Positions 8,549-17,755 of a stretch of 64,000 bases of DNA are shown in pieces. Each line of letters begins with the position of its first letter. The first letter of the stretch is position 1. Made by a program: the position numbers and the translations under genes. The stretch comes from Polyangiaceae bacterium (lineage in GTDB: Bacteria > Myxococcota_A > Polyangia > Polyangiales > Polyangiaceae). Location of the stretch: contig JANXOF010000053.1 in the NCBI GenBank assembly GCA_025353725.1, positions 186,001 to 250,000 on the forward strand, written 5' to 3'. The notes beneath the pieces were generated by a model that saw nothing but the letters and a program-made list of their open reading frames with translations, ran no database searches and was not told where the DNA came from.

Positions 8549-10675
8549 TCAGGTGCGCGTCGCGTTCGACGCGTGTGACGGGCGACGTCCCCGGGGCTTC
8601 GAGGACTTCGCGCCCGGCAGACTCGTCGCGCGCGCAGCATCGCTCTCGTTTCGACGCGGGAGCTGCGCCTGTCTTCGAGGTAGCAGGTTGGGCTGCTGCG
8701 CGGCCAGCTCGTCATAGGGCGCTCGCCCGACTCGGCGTTGGTCGTTTACAAGGGTCGCCCAAATCGCGCCGTCACGGGCTTCGGCGCGTGACGCTGCGCG
8801 CGCGTCAAATCGGAGTGGCACTTTCAAGGGTTGCACGCTGACATTCGTAGGCCCCGGGGCAATCCCGGAGGCGCTGAAGATCTGCGAGCGATCGTCACGC
8901 GTTGCGAGATCACGAAAGACATTCGAACCACCGCGCTCGTAATACAGAATCGTGTGCGCCGTCGAGACCGCTCCCGCCCACGGATACGTCCGAAGCGCCC
9001 ACCCTTTCGAGAGCTCCTCGAGCTCCTCATTCACCTTCGCGCGCTCAACGTCGGTCTTCCACGGCGCGCTTGCGGCGAAGAACAGACCGAGTCCGAGGTG
9101 GTCTCCCTCGAGCTCCCAAGTTTCACGAATGCCAAATTTGGAGGGCGTTTGAGCGACGAGAGACCCATGTGTGAGTCCGAACTCGCCCACGATGTAGACT
9201 GCAATTTTCTCACGTCGGTCGCCGAGAAAATCAAGAGTTTCAAGAGCCTCTTCGCCGCTCTCCGTCGGGAAGTCTGTAAAGCACATCGCCTCGGCTGCAA
9301 TACCTGCCTCGGAGAGGTGATCCACAACGCTAGAAACGACGGCCAGCGGCGCGCCTTTATCAATCAACTTCAAGACTCGGTCGGAGCCCGATTCGACGCC
9401 GAGCGCGCATGCGACGGCGCCCGCACGTCGCAGTGTCTCGGCTCGTTCTTTCGTGAGGTACTTCTCAGGCTTCAGGTCCGTAGCCCAGCGAATGTCGAGC
9501 CCAGCATCGATAATAGCCTGAGAGAGCTTGATAAGCGTCTTCGGTGCGACAGAATCCTGAGAAAAGTAAAAGTAGCGCGTCTTGTACTTCTCGGAGAGTT
9601 CACGGAGGTGCCCCGCTATCGCCCGCACCTCGCGCTCGCGGTACGCCGCTGTTCCTACCTCGGCAAGTCCGTAGTGGCAAAACGTACACTTGCCCCAGTA
9701 ACAGCCCCGCGTCGGATCATACGGAATCACGAGATGCGGCGCGAAATACGTTGCAAGGGGGAGCCCATCGAAGTCCGGCGGCGGAAGCGCTTTCAAGTCC
9801 TCCATGCCGTGCCCCGCGAGCCATCGGGCGCCCATGAGCTTGTCGCGCACGACAACGTTCGCGCACTCACGGAGCGGCCTTTTTTCTTCGAGCGCGCGAA
9901 CGAGCGCGAGGAGCGTATGCTCTCCCTCGAATACGCAGGCTGAATCGAACGGGCCGAGCGCGCGCGCAAGGCGCTTTCCGGCGAGCCGAATAAGCATCTG
10001 CGTAATGCCAGGACCGCCGCACGTCACGTGAACACCGGGAAGTTCGCGCTTGATCTTGAGCGCAAACGCGTAGGCCGGCTGGAGCTGCCCCGGAAAGCAC
10101 ACGGAGAGTCCGACGACATCGACTTTGGCCTCCCGCAGACGCGGAATGAGCGTCTGCATGACATAGTCATCGAACGGGTCGGCGCCGGGGCGACTGGCAA
10201 GTTCAACTTCCTCCATCGTCGTTAGACCAAACGGCGTCCGATACGCTGTAAAGTCCAGATGCAGCGGATAGTGCGTCGCGGAGACGACCCGAAGCGCGGC
10301 CTCCACCGTGGCCACAGCGCAGCCATAGGCCTCCGGATCGTGAAACGCGACCTCATCACGGAAGGTCGCCTTGGCCTGCGCGATGCCATCGGGCACGGCG
10401 TGGGCATCGGCGCGGCTCCGAACGAGCGAGGCGTATTCGAGTTGGTCGGAATGGGAAAGCGCGCGCTTTCCGTCGAGCTCAGCGAGGCGCAATTCAAGCC
10501 GGTCGCGAAGCTGCCCCAGCGCCGTGGGGTCGAGAAGCGCGTCGAACGCCTCGACGTTGGCATCCACAGGCAGCACCTCGACGCCGTTTGCGCGAAGAAA
10601 CCCCGTGAGCGTCGGCAGTGCGAGATAAGGCGCCGTGGGATCGCATGTAGGCGGATAGACGAGTGCAACGCGCAT
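8549..10675 (-). CDS. Cobalamin-binding-domain radical SAM protein
   Basis: About 708 residues. The N-terminus (M-R-V-A-L-V-Y-P-P) and the segment D-V-V-G-L-S-V-C-F-P-G-Q near residue 195 fit a Rossmann-like B12-binding domain; I do not see the DxHxxG base-on motif. The radical SAM cluster motif is C-Y-W-G-K-C-T-F-C near residue 323, with the spacing CX4CX2C typical of this B12-dependent branch. It is followed by a TIM-barrel stretch (F-S-Q-D-S-V and A-L-G-V-E-S-G-S). The last 70 residues are Arg/Pro-rich and low complexity. The ATG at 10675 gives the family-like start; a longer frame reaches 11110 but overlaps a divergent gene. No substrate-peptide, hopanoid or other biosynthetic gene is adjacent, so the substrate (methylation or similar) is unknown. 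Confidence 0.88.
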   Translation of the reverse strand: MRVALVYPPTCDPTAPYLALPTLTGFLRANGVEVLPVDANVEAFDALLDPTALGQLRDRLELRLAELDGKRALSHSDQLEYASLVRSRADAHAVPDGIAQAKATFRDEVAFHDPEAYGCAVATVEAALRVVSATHYPLHLDFTAYRTPFGLTTMEEVELASRPGADPFDDYVMQTLIPRLREAKVDVVGLSVCFPGQLQPAYAFALKIKRELPGVHVTCGGPGITQMLIRLAGKRLARALGPFDSACVFEGEHTLLALVRALEEKRPLRECANVVVRDKLMGARWLAGHGMEDLKALPPPDFDGLPLATYFAPHLVIPYDPTRGCYWGKCTFCHYGLAEVGTAAYREREVRAIAGHLRELSEKYKTRYFYFSQDSVAPKTLIKLSQAIIDAGLDIRWATDLKPEKYLTKERAETLRRAGAVACALGVESGSDRVLKLIDKGAPLAVVSSVVDHLSEAGIAAEAMCFTDFPTESGEEALETLDFLGDRREKIAVYIVGEFGLTHGSLVAQTPSKFGIRETWELEGDHLGLGLFFAASAPWKTDVERAKVNEELEELSKGWALRTYPWAGAVSTAHTILYYERGGSNVFRDLATRDDRSQIFSASGIAPGPTNVSVQPLKVPLRFDARAASRAEARDGAIWATLVNDQRRVGRAPYDELAAQQPNLLPRRQAQLPRRNESDAARATSLPGAKSSKPRGRRPSHASNATRT

Positions 10676-10836
10676 GGGTGCGCGGGAGATAGCACACGGT
10701 TCGGCAGGTGCCTGAAAAGGCGGAAGGTCTCTGAGACGATCCCCGAAAGAAGCAAAACGAGTACAGAAAACCCGTTCCTCCGTCCAACAGGACGCCTTTG
10801 GTTGCCCTCTCACGTTCGGCAACGAATACTTCGAGC

Positions 10837-11760
10837 ATGGGTCCCCGCCGAGGCGCGTCCGTTCTTGGTGCAGTCGTTGCGCTATGCGGATTCGCCTCAG
10901 CGCCTGCGTGCGGCTTGACCGAAGATGGCACGGCCGACGTCGCGCCGGATGCCGCTCCCGGCGGATCCGTCTGTAACCCGCCGGCATGTGCACTCCCGTC
11001 GAGCGTTGCGGGATGGAGGTCGGTCCTTTTCGCGAATTCGCGCGTCGATGCGTGTCCATCAGGGTACGCGACAGCCGACGCGGTCGAAGGCCTGACCGCC
11101 GGGCCGACATCCTGCACGTGTGGTGCGTGCGTGCCGACCGGGACGGACTGCGCGATCGGACCGTCTTCCCTCTCGTTCGACAGGGGCGACGGAACGTGCG
11201 CCGCGGGCGAACTGCCGCTGAACATCCTCGGTGACCGTTGCGTCAATAATCCTTTCAACGCAAGCGTGCAGCTTACCGAGCATACGCGGATTACGGCTCC
11301 CGCAACGACGCTCGGGACGTGTACTTCCGCGGCTGCGGCGGATACAAAAGCCGCCGCGACCAAGGTGCGCCGCCTGTGCACGGCCGTGACGGCGACGTGC
11401 GCCGGTAGCGCCTGCAGCGCTCCCGCCTCGATGAGGGCGTGTCTAGCGGCAAAGGGAGATCTGAAATGCCCGCCCGAGACTCCAACAAAGCATCTCATCG
11501 GACAAGGCCGCATCGACACGTGTCCAGCCTGCGTGTGCACGGTAGCCTCCGCAACGTGCAGCGGTGCCGTCGACCTCTTCCCAGACGTGGACTGCGGCGG
11601 AACACCCAAAGCGATCGCAGCTGAGACATGCACGAACACTCAGTCGGTCAAGTTCAAGTCGAGTCGGTGGAAGTCCTCCGTCTCGAACATTCAGTGCACG
11701 ACCGTGCCGGCCGCCGCCGTCGTCACGCTCTCAGAGATGGAGACCGTGTGCTGTCCATAG
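10837..11760 (+). CDS. Cys-rich secreted protein, putative lipoprotein
   Basis: The ATG at 10837 gives an N-terminus with R-R, a hydrophobic core and a Cys after A-S-A-P-A, which is a non-standard lipobox, so either lipidation or ordinary secretion is possible. The 307-residue product has more than 25 Cys, many in pairs such as C-T-C-G-A-C and C-P-A-C-V-C, and ends C-C-P. This suggests a disulfide-stabilised extracytoplasmic protein of the kind abundant in myxobacteria. No enzymatic motif seen. It is transcribed divergently from the radical SAM gene with 160 bp between starts. Confidence 0.72.
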   Translation: MGPRRGASVLGAVVALCGFASAPACGLTEDGTADVAPDAAPGGSVCNPPACALPSSVAGWRSVLFANSRVDACPSGYATADAVEGLTAGPTSCTCGACVPTGTDCAIGPSSLSFDRGDGTCAAGELPLNILGDRCVNNPFNASVQLTEHTRITAPATTLGTCTSAAAADTKAAATKVRRLCTAVTATCAGSACSAPASMRACLAAKGDLKCPPETPTKHLIGQGRIDTCPACVCTVASATCSGAVDLFPDVDCGGTPKAIAAETCTNTQSVKFKSSRWKSSVSNIQCTTVPAAAVVTLSEMETVCCP

Positions 11761-11823
11761 TCACGAAGGTCTGGTTGACTCATCCACGGATTTTACCTCG
11801 CGAAGGGCCGAACTTGAATCCGC

Positions 11824-13473
11824 TCAGACGCTGATAGCGCCCTTGCGAAAGTCGCTTTTCGCAATCTTGACGTTGACACATGCCGGCTTGCCACAGGCAA
11901 ACGCCTCGTCGAGCGCGGGACCGATCGCATCGACGGTCTCCACCCAAAAACCTCGCCCTCCGCAGGCTTCGACCACCTTGTCGTAGCGGGTATAGTCAAG
12001 AGACGTTGCTACTGCACGTTCGACTCCGTAGAGGCCGATTTGACCGCGACGGATCTGCGTCCACCCGGCGTCATTGCCAATCACCGCGATGACCGGGATG
12101 TTCTGCCTCGCCATCGCCTCGAACTCGAGTCCGTGCAATCCAAAGCTTCCGTCGCCGTAGACAATCACGACATTCGAGTCAGGACGCGCGAGCTTCGCCG
12201 CCATCGCGTATCCCGGGCCCACACCGAGTGTCCCGAGCGGGCCGGGATCCATCCATAACTGCGGCCACTCCATTTCTAGAACGTTCGCCGCAGTGGCGAC
12301 GAAGTCTCCACCATCTCCGATGACGATATCGTCTTGCTTCAAACGCTTACCAAGTTCAGCGCAAACGCGTAGCGGGTTCGGAGGCGAGCTTTGCGCATCG
12401 ATCTCGCTCTGCATCTTCGCGCGGCGTGTCTCTTCATCCACGCGAAGCTCGGCGAGCCAACCGGAAAAGTCGAGTGATGTTCCCTCCCACTCCGACACTT
12501 CTCTCGCGAGTTGCTCGAGGAACAGGCCGGAGTCAGCGTGGATTCCTAGCTCTACGCTACGGTTCCTTCCGACCTCGGCGCCGTCGAGGTCCACGTGTAC
12601 GAGAAGCGCGTTGGGCGACCACGTCGGAGACCGTCCGTAGTCCACACGAAAATCGAAGGGAGTGCCGAGGACGAACACGACGTCGGCACGAGAGAGAGCA
12701 AAACGGCGCGAGCGACGAAACAGCAACGAATGCGCGGCCGGAAGCGCGCCGCGAGCCATGCCGTTGACGTAGACGGGCGCACCAAATCGTTCGAGCGCGG
12801 CCGCGACTCGTTCGCGCGCGGGCGACCATCGGACCTGAGTCCCCAAGAGAAAACACGGAAACCGCGCCCCTCGAAGAAGGGCTGCGGCTCTCCTCACCAT
12901 TTGCGGATCGCCGGCAGGCCGCGGCGGCTCCTCGAGCGGGTGTGTAGCCGCGAGGTCGGCGTCGTCGTGAACGTTCATCAACAAGTCGAGCGGCATTTCG
13001 AGAAACACGGGGCCCGGCACCCCAGCCTGCGCCACCCGAAACGCAGCATCGACGTATTCTGGAATACGACGCGTCTCCGGGACTTGAACGCTCCACTTCG
13101 TTATCGAACGCATGAGCGTCACGTGATCCATATCCTGCAAGGACCCCATGTCGCAAAGCTGCCTCGGCCCCGCTCCGCCGAGGCAGACCAGCGGAACGCC
13201 CGCGCGCTGCGCATTCGCTATCGCGGTCACTACGTCAGTCACGCCGGGCCCCGCCGTCACAGCACACACACCAGGCCTCCCTGTCACGCGCGCGTAGCCA
13301 TCCGCGGCGTGCCCGGCCGTCTGCTCGTGCCTTACGTCGACGACGCGAATTCCTTCATCGAGACAGCCGTCGTAGATCGCCTGAATATGGCCACCGCAAA
13401 GCGTAAAGAGATGAGTCGTCCCGTAGCGTTTTAGCGACTGCGCGACCAAGCGACCACCGTGCACCAACGCCAT
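11824..13473 (-). CDS. Thiamine-diphosphate-dependent enzyme, HACL2/ILVBL-like (acetolactate synthase family)
   Basis: A 549-residue member of the acetolactate synthase-like superfamily. The N-terminal pyrimidine-binding domain carries the catalytic Glu in V-R-H-E-Q-T-A-G-H-A-A-D-G-Y-A-R near residue 50. The C-terminal pyrophosphate domain has G-D-G-S-F-G-L-H followed about 25 residues later by N-D, the Mg-ThDP motif. The opening F-T-L-C-G-G-H-I and the C-terminal S-D-F-R-K-G-A-I-S-V resemble animal ILVBL/HACL2, a 2-hydroxyacyl-CoA lyase, more than biosynthetic IlvB. No ilvN-type regulatory subunit or ilvC gene is adjacent, which argues against a role in branched-chain amino-acid synthesis. 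Oxalyl-CoA decarboxylase or benzaldehyde lyase-type activity remains possible. Confidence 0.85.
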   Translation of the reverse strand: MALVHGGRLVAQSLKRYGTTHLFTLCGGHIQAIYDGCLDEGIRVVDVRHEQTAGHAADGYARVTGRPGVCAVTAGPGVTDVVTAIANAQRAGVPLVCLGGAGPRQLCDMGSLQDMDHVTLMRSITKWSVQVPETRRIPEYVDAAFRVAQAGVPGPVFLEMPLDLLMNVHDDADLAATHPLEEPPRPAGDPQMVRRAAALLRGARFPCFLLGTQVRWSPARERVAAALERFGAPVYVNGMARGALPAAHSLLFRRSRRFALSRADVVFVLGTPFDFRVDYGRSPTWSPNALLVHVDLDGAEVGRNRSVELGIHADSGLFLEQLAREVSEWEGTSLDFSGWLAELRVDEETRRAKMQSEIDAQSSPPNPLRVCAELGKRLKQDDIVIGDGGDFVATAANVLEMEWPQLWMDPGPLGTLGVGPGYAMAAKLARPDSNVVIVYGDGSFGLHGLEFEAMARQNIPVIAVIGNDAGWTQIRRGQIGLYGVERAVATSLDYTRYDKVVEACGGRGFWVETVDAIGPALDEAFACGKPACVNVKIAKSDFRKGAISV

Positions 13474-13633
13474 GAGACGCTCCTTCCCAAATCGATAAAT
13501 TACCGAGTAACGAGACAGAGAGCCGCGGACAACACGAACCGCACAAAGTGCTAAGACTCACACCCGTCCGCCGCCGCAGCCATGGTCCTCGAAGGTTCGT
13601 GGTTCCCGGGTACCCCGCAACGGATCCCTGGGG

Positions 13634-14524
13634 CTAACGCGCACACACCGTGATGGACGGGGAGCGTGAGCAAGCGAAATCCTGACAGTCAGTATAGCCG
13701 TTTCCGTCGTTGTCGAGACCATCGCTACACGTAGAGTCTAAGTTCTCGCGCCTGCAGTCACCGACCGTCTGACAGCGCGGGTCCCGACAGTCGATGAGTC
13801 CGTCCCCGTTGTTGTCTTTGCGATCGGTACAGTTCTCCTGGCACTCCGGCACCCCAAAGCAGCCCTTGTCGCCGCAATCGGTAAAGCCATCGCCGTCGTT
13901 GTCTTTACCGTCTCGACAAGTTGCGGAGCTATCTTCGACGAAAGGGGCGCACGCTTTTACGTCGGCGCAATCTCGATCTTTGCAGTCAACGAATCCGTCG
14001 CTGTCGTTATCGATACCATCCGAGCACGCGTTGTCCGATGATTCTGCCTTGCAATAGCCGGCCGATAGATAAACGTCGCGTGTTTGATTGCAGAGTGCTT
14101 CGGGATCACTTTGGCCAACGATTCGCGTTGTTTGCTCGATGCAAAGCGCCGTTGCCGTCGCGGTACCAAGGTCTGCGCAACACGAGCGAAGCGCGCGGCA
14201 GCGAGGCCCGTTCGTGCCGGAGTCTCTACCGGTCGCCAGCGCCGCGTCCGCAGGCGGCGGAGCGATCATGCGGCAGCCACCGGCGGCAGAGAGCCTGTCG
14301 AGCGTGGCGTTGCACTCGGCTTCGCTTGCTCCACGGCGAACAGCCTCCGCATACGAAGCGTCACAGGCGGCCCGAGCGGCGTCGGGCATGCTCGAACAAC
14401 AGGTCGCGAGCGCGCCGCAACCTGGGGCGCTTGGGCTGTCGGAACATCCCAGTCCGGGAGCGAGCGCTGCGAGGCTGGCGACGGAGACCCCCACCGCCAC
14501 AGAAAAAGATCGAGCGAGCTTCAT
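13634..14524 (-). CDS. Lipoprotein with four Cys-flanked D-x-D-x-DG repeats
   Basis: Starts at the ATG at 14524. The signal peptide ends in a lipobox-like L-G-C followed by S-D-S-P. The N-terminal half has Cys pairs (C-C-S-S-M and C-C-A-D-L in two similar approximately 70-residue units, suggesting an internal duplication). The C-terminal half has four repeats of about 28-35 residues of the form C-x-D-G-x-D-N-D-x-D-G-x-x-D-C-x-D-x-x-C. The Asp spacing is that of EF-hand-like or thrombospondin type-3-like calcium loops, so calcium binding at the cell surface is a reasonable inference. Such repeats are frequent in Myxococcota surface proteins. It is divergent from the alcohol dehydrogenase gene. 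Confidence 0.8.
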   Translation of the reverse strand: MKLARSFSVAVGVSVASLAALAPGLGCSDSPSAPGCGALATCCSSMPDAARAACDASYAEAVRRGASEAECNATLDRLSAAGGCRMIAPPPADAALATGRDSGTNGPRCRALRSCCADLGTATATALCIEQTTRIVGQSDPEALCNQTRDVYLSAGYCKAESSDNACSDGIDNDSDGFVDCKDRDCADVKACAPFVEDSSATCRDGKDNDGDGFTDCGDKGCFGVPECQENCTDRKDNNGDGLIDCRDPRCQTVGDCRRENLDSTCSDGLDNDGNGYTDCQDFACSRSPSITVCAR

Positions 14525-14692
14525 GTCCGATGGAACCTCTGTCTGCGAACCGCTCGCAGGGTTAGCGCGAGGGGTTAGCACGAATCGGGTGCTGCGCTGA
14601 GCGCTAAGCTCAGGCTTGAACGCCAGGGCGACAGGCGTGTCGCAGTACTTTAGTGGTTCCCGCGCTGTCGCTATGAGAGCAGGCTTCGGCAC

Positions 14693-15736
14693 ATGAAAAC
14701 TTTGGCTTATGCGGCGCAAAAAGCAGGCGCCGAACTCGCGACGTTCTCGATCGACCGCCGTGAACCTTCGGAGACCGATGTGGTCATCGACATCCTTTTT
14801 TGCGGCATTTGCCACTCCGACTTGCACCAACTGAAAGACGAGTGGGGCGGTGCGACGTTCCCGATGGTACCCGGCCACGAGATCGTCGGGCGCGTTAAGC
14901 ACGCGGGAAAGGCCGTCACCAAGTTTAAGACCGGCGACCTTGTCGGCGTGGGGTGCATGGTCGACTCCTGCCGCGCGTGCCGGCAGTGTGACGAACACCA
15001 CGAACAGTTTTGCGAAAAGGGCTGCGCCTATACCTACAACGGCACAGCCATGGACCGAACGACGCGCACGTTCGGCGGGTATTCGAAACAAGTCGTCGTC
15101 ACTGAATCCTTCGTGCTGCGTATCCCGGATTCGCTCGACCCGGCTTCGGCAGCGCCGTTGCTCTGCGCAGGGGTTACGACGTGGTCACCCCTTCGGCAAT
15201 GGGGATGCAAAAAGGGCGACCGGGTCGGCGTCGTGGGTCTGGGCGGTCTTGGGCATATGGCCGTTAAGCTCGCAGCATCCATGGGCGCAGAGGTCACGAT
15301 GCTCAGCACGTCGACGGCGAAAGAGGCCGACGCGCGTCGTCTCGGCGCGACGGAGTTCGCCGTCACGCGGGACCCGAATACGTTTAAGCGCCTCGCGGGC
15401 ACGTTCGATCTCCTCATCGATACGATCTCCGCCGAACACGACGTCGCCGCCCATCTCGGACTCTTGAAGCCCTTTGGAACGATGGTGCTCCTCGGGGTTC
15501 CGCCCAAACCCTCGGCGATTGGCGCATTTTCGCTCATCGGCGGCAACAAACGCTTAGTGGGCTCCCTCATCGGCGGAATCAAAGAAACGCAAGAGATGCT
15601 CGATTATTGCGGCAAGCACGGCATCGTCTCCGACGTCGAAGTCATTGCCATGAAGGACGCGAACGCAAGCTTCGAGCGTATGCTCAAAGGCGATGTGCGG
15701 TATCGGTTCGTGCTCGACCTGAGTACGCTCACCTGA
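14693..15736 (+). CDS. Zinc-dependent NAD(P) alcohol dehydrogenase, YahK/CAD type
   Basis: A 347-residue medium-chain dehydrogenase that interconverts primary alcohols and aldehydes. Catalytic zinc ligands are in C-G-I-C-H-S-D near residue 37 and G-H-E near 60. The structural zinc site is the four-Cys cluster C-R-A-C-R-Q-C-x7-C near 94-108. The cofactor motif G-L-G-G-L-G-H lies near 183, and the segment around S-T-S-T-A-K suggests NADPH preference, as in YahK/CAD enzymes. Start ATG 14693. It is a single-gene unit with a 168-bp divergent upstream region; the stop codon lies inside a small inverted repeat that could help termination. Confidence 0.92.
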   Translation: MKTLAYAAQKAGAELATFSIDRREPSETDVVIDILFCGICHSDLHQLKDEWGGATFPMVPGHEIVGRVKHAGKAVTKFKTGDLVGVGCMVDSCRACRQCDEHHEQFCEKGCAYTYNGTAMDRTTRTFGGYSKQVVVTESFVLRIPDSLDPASAAPLLCAGVTTWSPLRQWGCKKGDRVGVVGLGGLGHMAVKLAASMGAEVTMLSTSTAKEADARRLGATEFAVTRDPNTFKRLAGTFDLLIDTISAEHDVAAHLGLLKPFGTMVLLGVPPKPSAIGAFSLIGGNKRLVGSLIGGIKETQEMLDYCGKHGIVSDVEVIAMKDANASFERMLKGDVRYRFVLDLSTLT

Positions 15737-15765
15737 GCGTGCGACCTGCGTGCCGGAGCGAAAGC

Positions 15766-16941
15766 CTACTGAGCCGCGCCGGCGGAAGGTCCGAGCTTCG
15801 GCACCGGGGTTACCGTCGGGTTTGGCGGCTCGCGAACAGGCTCCGTGACGCTAGCTTGCGGTCGGGCCTCGTTTTGCCTAATCGAATAGCGAACAAGTGC
15901 GCGGAGCACCTGGTTACGTTCGACGTTACCGACGAGGCTCTTGATGTCCTCGTAAACGCTAGGGTCGACTAAAAGCGCGCCAAGCGTGCCGCGCCCGGCC
16001 TTCATGTTAGCCACGAGCTGTCTGAGATCATCGCTCATCGCGCTGACATTCCCCAAAACGTGCTGGGTAGAATCGTCTCCATAAATCACGGCGTGACCCA
16101 ATCCGTTGCTCGTGCGAAGCGCGGCAAGGCTCTTATTTAGCTCGACCATGGTACCGGTCGTGCTCGCGCCTAGCTGGTCATCGTAGACAAGCGTGTGAAC
16201 GAGCCCGGGGCCATTCTTCGACCTCGCCGTAATCTCGCGCGCGTCAGCCGACAGGGAGGCGAGACTCGCACTCGCGACGTCCAAGTTACCGAGAATGTGA
16301 TCGATGCGACTTCCCTCCTCCGCGTCGAAGAGCACCTTATGCGCCGCGCCCTGCTTGTTGTTCACGACGCCGTCAAGGATGGCCCTGAGCGACCTCACAC
16401 TCCCTTTGATGTCTTCCGCCATCTGCGGGTCCGCGAGCTGCTCGCTGGTCTTTCTGACGGCATCCATCGTCAAATCGGCTTTGCGCGCGATATCGGACAT
16501 CTTCTCGATGGCCTTCCCCATGTCGCTCGGGTCTTCCTCGCTCTTGATAAACGAGCCATCACCGGCGGGCTCGAGTGAGGCGTCGCCCCCTTGGAGGTCG
16601 ATCATCTTATCGCCAAGCAGGCCCTTGTTAACGACACGCGCGATCGTGTCTGGACGCACGCGCCCGGCCTCGTTACGCGCAACGCTGACGGTGACGTAAA
16701 TCTTCGCGTCCTCCGCATTCGCCGCGTGGGAAACGTCGGCGACTGTACCGACGTCGATCCCTCCCATGCGTACCGCAGAGCCCACGCGCAAGCCGACCAC
16801 GTCGGTGAAGCGGGCACGAAAGGTCCGCTTTCGATCCCACGCGCGGCGATTGTCTCCGATGAGAAATACCGCCGCGGTCGCGAGAACGAACGCGACGAGG
16901 ACAAAGCCTCCCACCTTGAGCGAGCGGTTTTTCGCAGTCAC
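15766..16941 (-). CDS. mlaD: MCE/MlaD-family substrate-binding protein
   Basis: Periplasmic, membrane-anchored lipid-binding component of an Mla-like transporter. One N-terminal transmembrane helix (residues about 9-28) is followed by a single MCE domain (about 40-120, with V-G-L-R-V-G-S-A-V-R-M-G-G-I-D-V-G and L-L-G-D-K-M-I-D-L). A long alpha-helical tail to residue 391 resembles the extended C-terminal helices of MCE proteins that form tunnels across the periplasm. The GTG start at 16941 overlaps the mlaF stop by four bases. No permease gene (mlaE) is adjacent. Confidence 0.9.
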   Translation of the reverse strand: MTAKNRSLKVGGFVLVAFVLATAAVFLIGDNRRAWDRKRTFRARFTDVVGLRVGSAVRMGGIDVGTVADVSHAANAEDAKIYVTVSVARNEAGRVRPDTIARVVNKGLLGDKMIDLQGGDASLEPAGDGSFIKSEEDPSDMGKAIEKMSDIARKADLTMDAVRKTSEQLADPQMAEDIKGSVRSLRAILDGVVNNKQGAAHKVLFDAEEGSRIDHILGNLDVASASLASLSADAREITARSKNGPGLVHTLVYDDQLGASTTGTMVELNKSLAALRTSNGLGHAVIYGDDSTQHVLGNVSAMSDDLRQLVANMKAGRGTLGALLVDPSVYEDIKSLVGNVERNQVLRALVRYSIRQNEARPQASVTEPVREPPNPTVTPVPKLGPSAGAAQ

Positions 16942-17729
16942 GACGAGGAGAGTAGCACGTCGACGTCCTCTGTTTCGGGGGCCTTACCTTCGATAAAATC
17001 ACGCACATAGGCGTTCGAGGTGGTCCGAAACTCTTCCGGAGTGCCGAACATAAGCACACGGCCTTTGCCAAGCATGACGAGAAAGTCCGAAACGGCGAAC
17101 GCCGTTCCCATGTCGTGGGTCACGACGACGCTCGTCAGTCCGAGCGTCTTCTTAATACCGACGATCAGGTGATTGATACGCGCCGTATTGATCGGGTCGA
17201 GGCCGGTCGTAGGCTCGTCGTAGAGAATCACCTCGGGTTGTAGCGCGAGAGTGCGCGCGAGACCGACTCGCTTTTTCATTCCGCCCGAAAGGTCGCTCGG
17301 CCGCATCGACTCGATGCCGGGCAAGCCGACCATAGCAAGCGATTGCGCCACGCGACGACGCACCTCCTCATCCGACATCGTGTCCCAATTTTGCTCGCGA
17401 AGTCCGTACGCGACGTTTTCACCCACATCGAGAGAGTCAAACAGCGCTGCACCTTGGAACAAGTAGGCGACCCGCCGGCGCACTTCGTAAAGTTCGCGCT
17501 CCTCCATCTTGGTGACATCTTTGCCGTCGAAGAGTATCTGGCCTGCGTCAGCCTCGAACAGGCCAATGAGCATTTTGAGCATGACGCTCTTTCCGCTTCC
17601 CGACGCGCCCATAATCGTTACGGTCGATCCGCGCGGTATGGTGAGGTCGAGCCCGGTGTAGACCACCTTCGCGCCGAAGGATTTGACCACTTGCTCGAAC
17701 TGGATGAGAGGCTCTCCGGGCGACGCCAT
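16938..17729 (-). CDS. mlaF: ABC transporter ATP-binding protein, MlaF family
   Basis: Cytoplasmic ATPase predicted to drive lipid transfer with the adjacent MlaD. It has Walker A G-A-S-G-S-G-K-S near residue 40, signature L-S-G-G-M-K-K-R-V, Walker B V-I-L-Y-D-E-P-T-T-G-L-D-P and an H-loop (V-T-H-D). L-S-G-G-M-K-K-R is characteristic of the MlaF branch. The 263-residue length is normal. It is translationally coupled to mlaD downstream and lies 26 bp after a SnoaL-like gene on the same strand. Confidence 0.93.
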   Translation of the reverse strand: MASPGEPLIQFEQVVKSFGAKVVYTGLDLTIPRGSTVTIMGASGSGKSVMLKMLIGLFEADAGQILFDGKDVTKMEERELYEVRRRVAYLFQGAALFDSLDVGENVAYGLREQNWDTMSDEEVRRRVAQSLAMVGLPGIESMRPSDLSGGMKKRVGLARTLALQPEVILYDEPTTGLDPINTARINHLIVGIKKTLGLTSVVVTHDMGTAFAVSDFLVMLGKGRVLMFGTPEEFRTTSNAYVRDFIEGKAPETEDVDVLLSSS

Positions 17730-17755
17730 CGTTTTAGTCTAGCGCCCGCGCGGAA

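Noticed and set aside
15724-15739. Inverted repeat overlapping the alcohol dehydrogenase stop codon
   Set aside because: ACGCTCA/TGAGCGT has a loop of only two bases and no T-run; too weak to call as a terminator.
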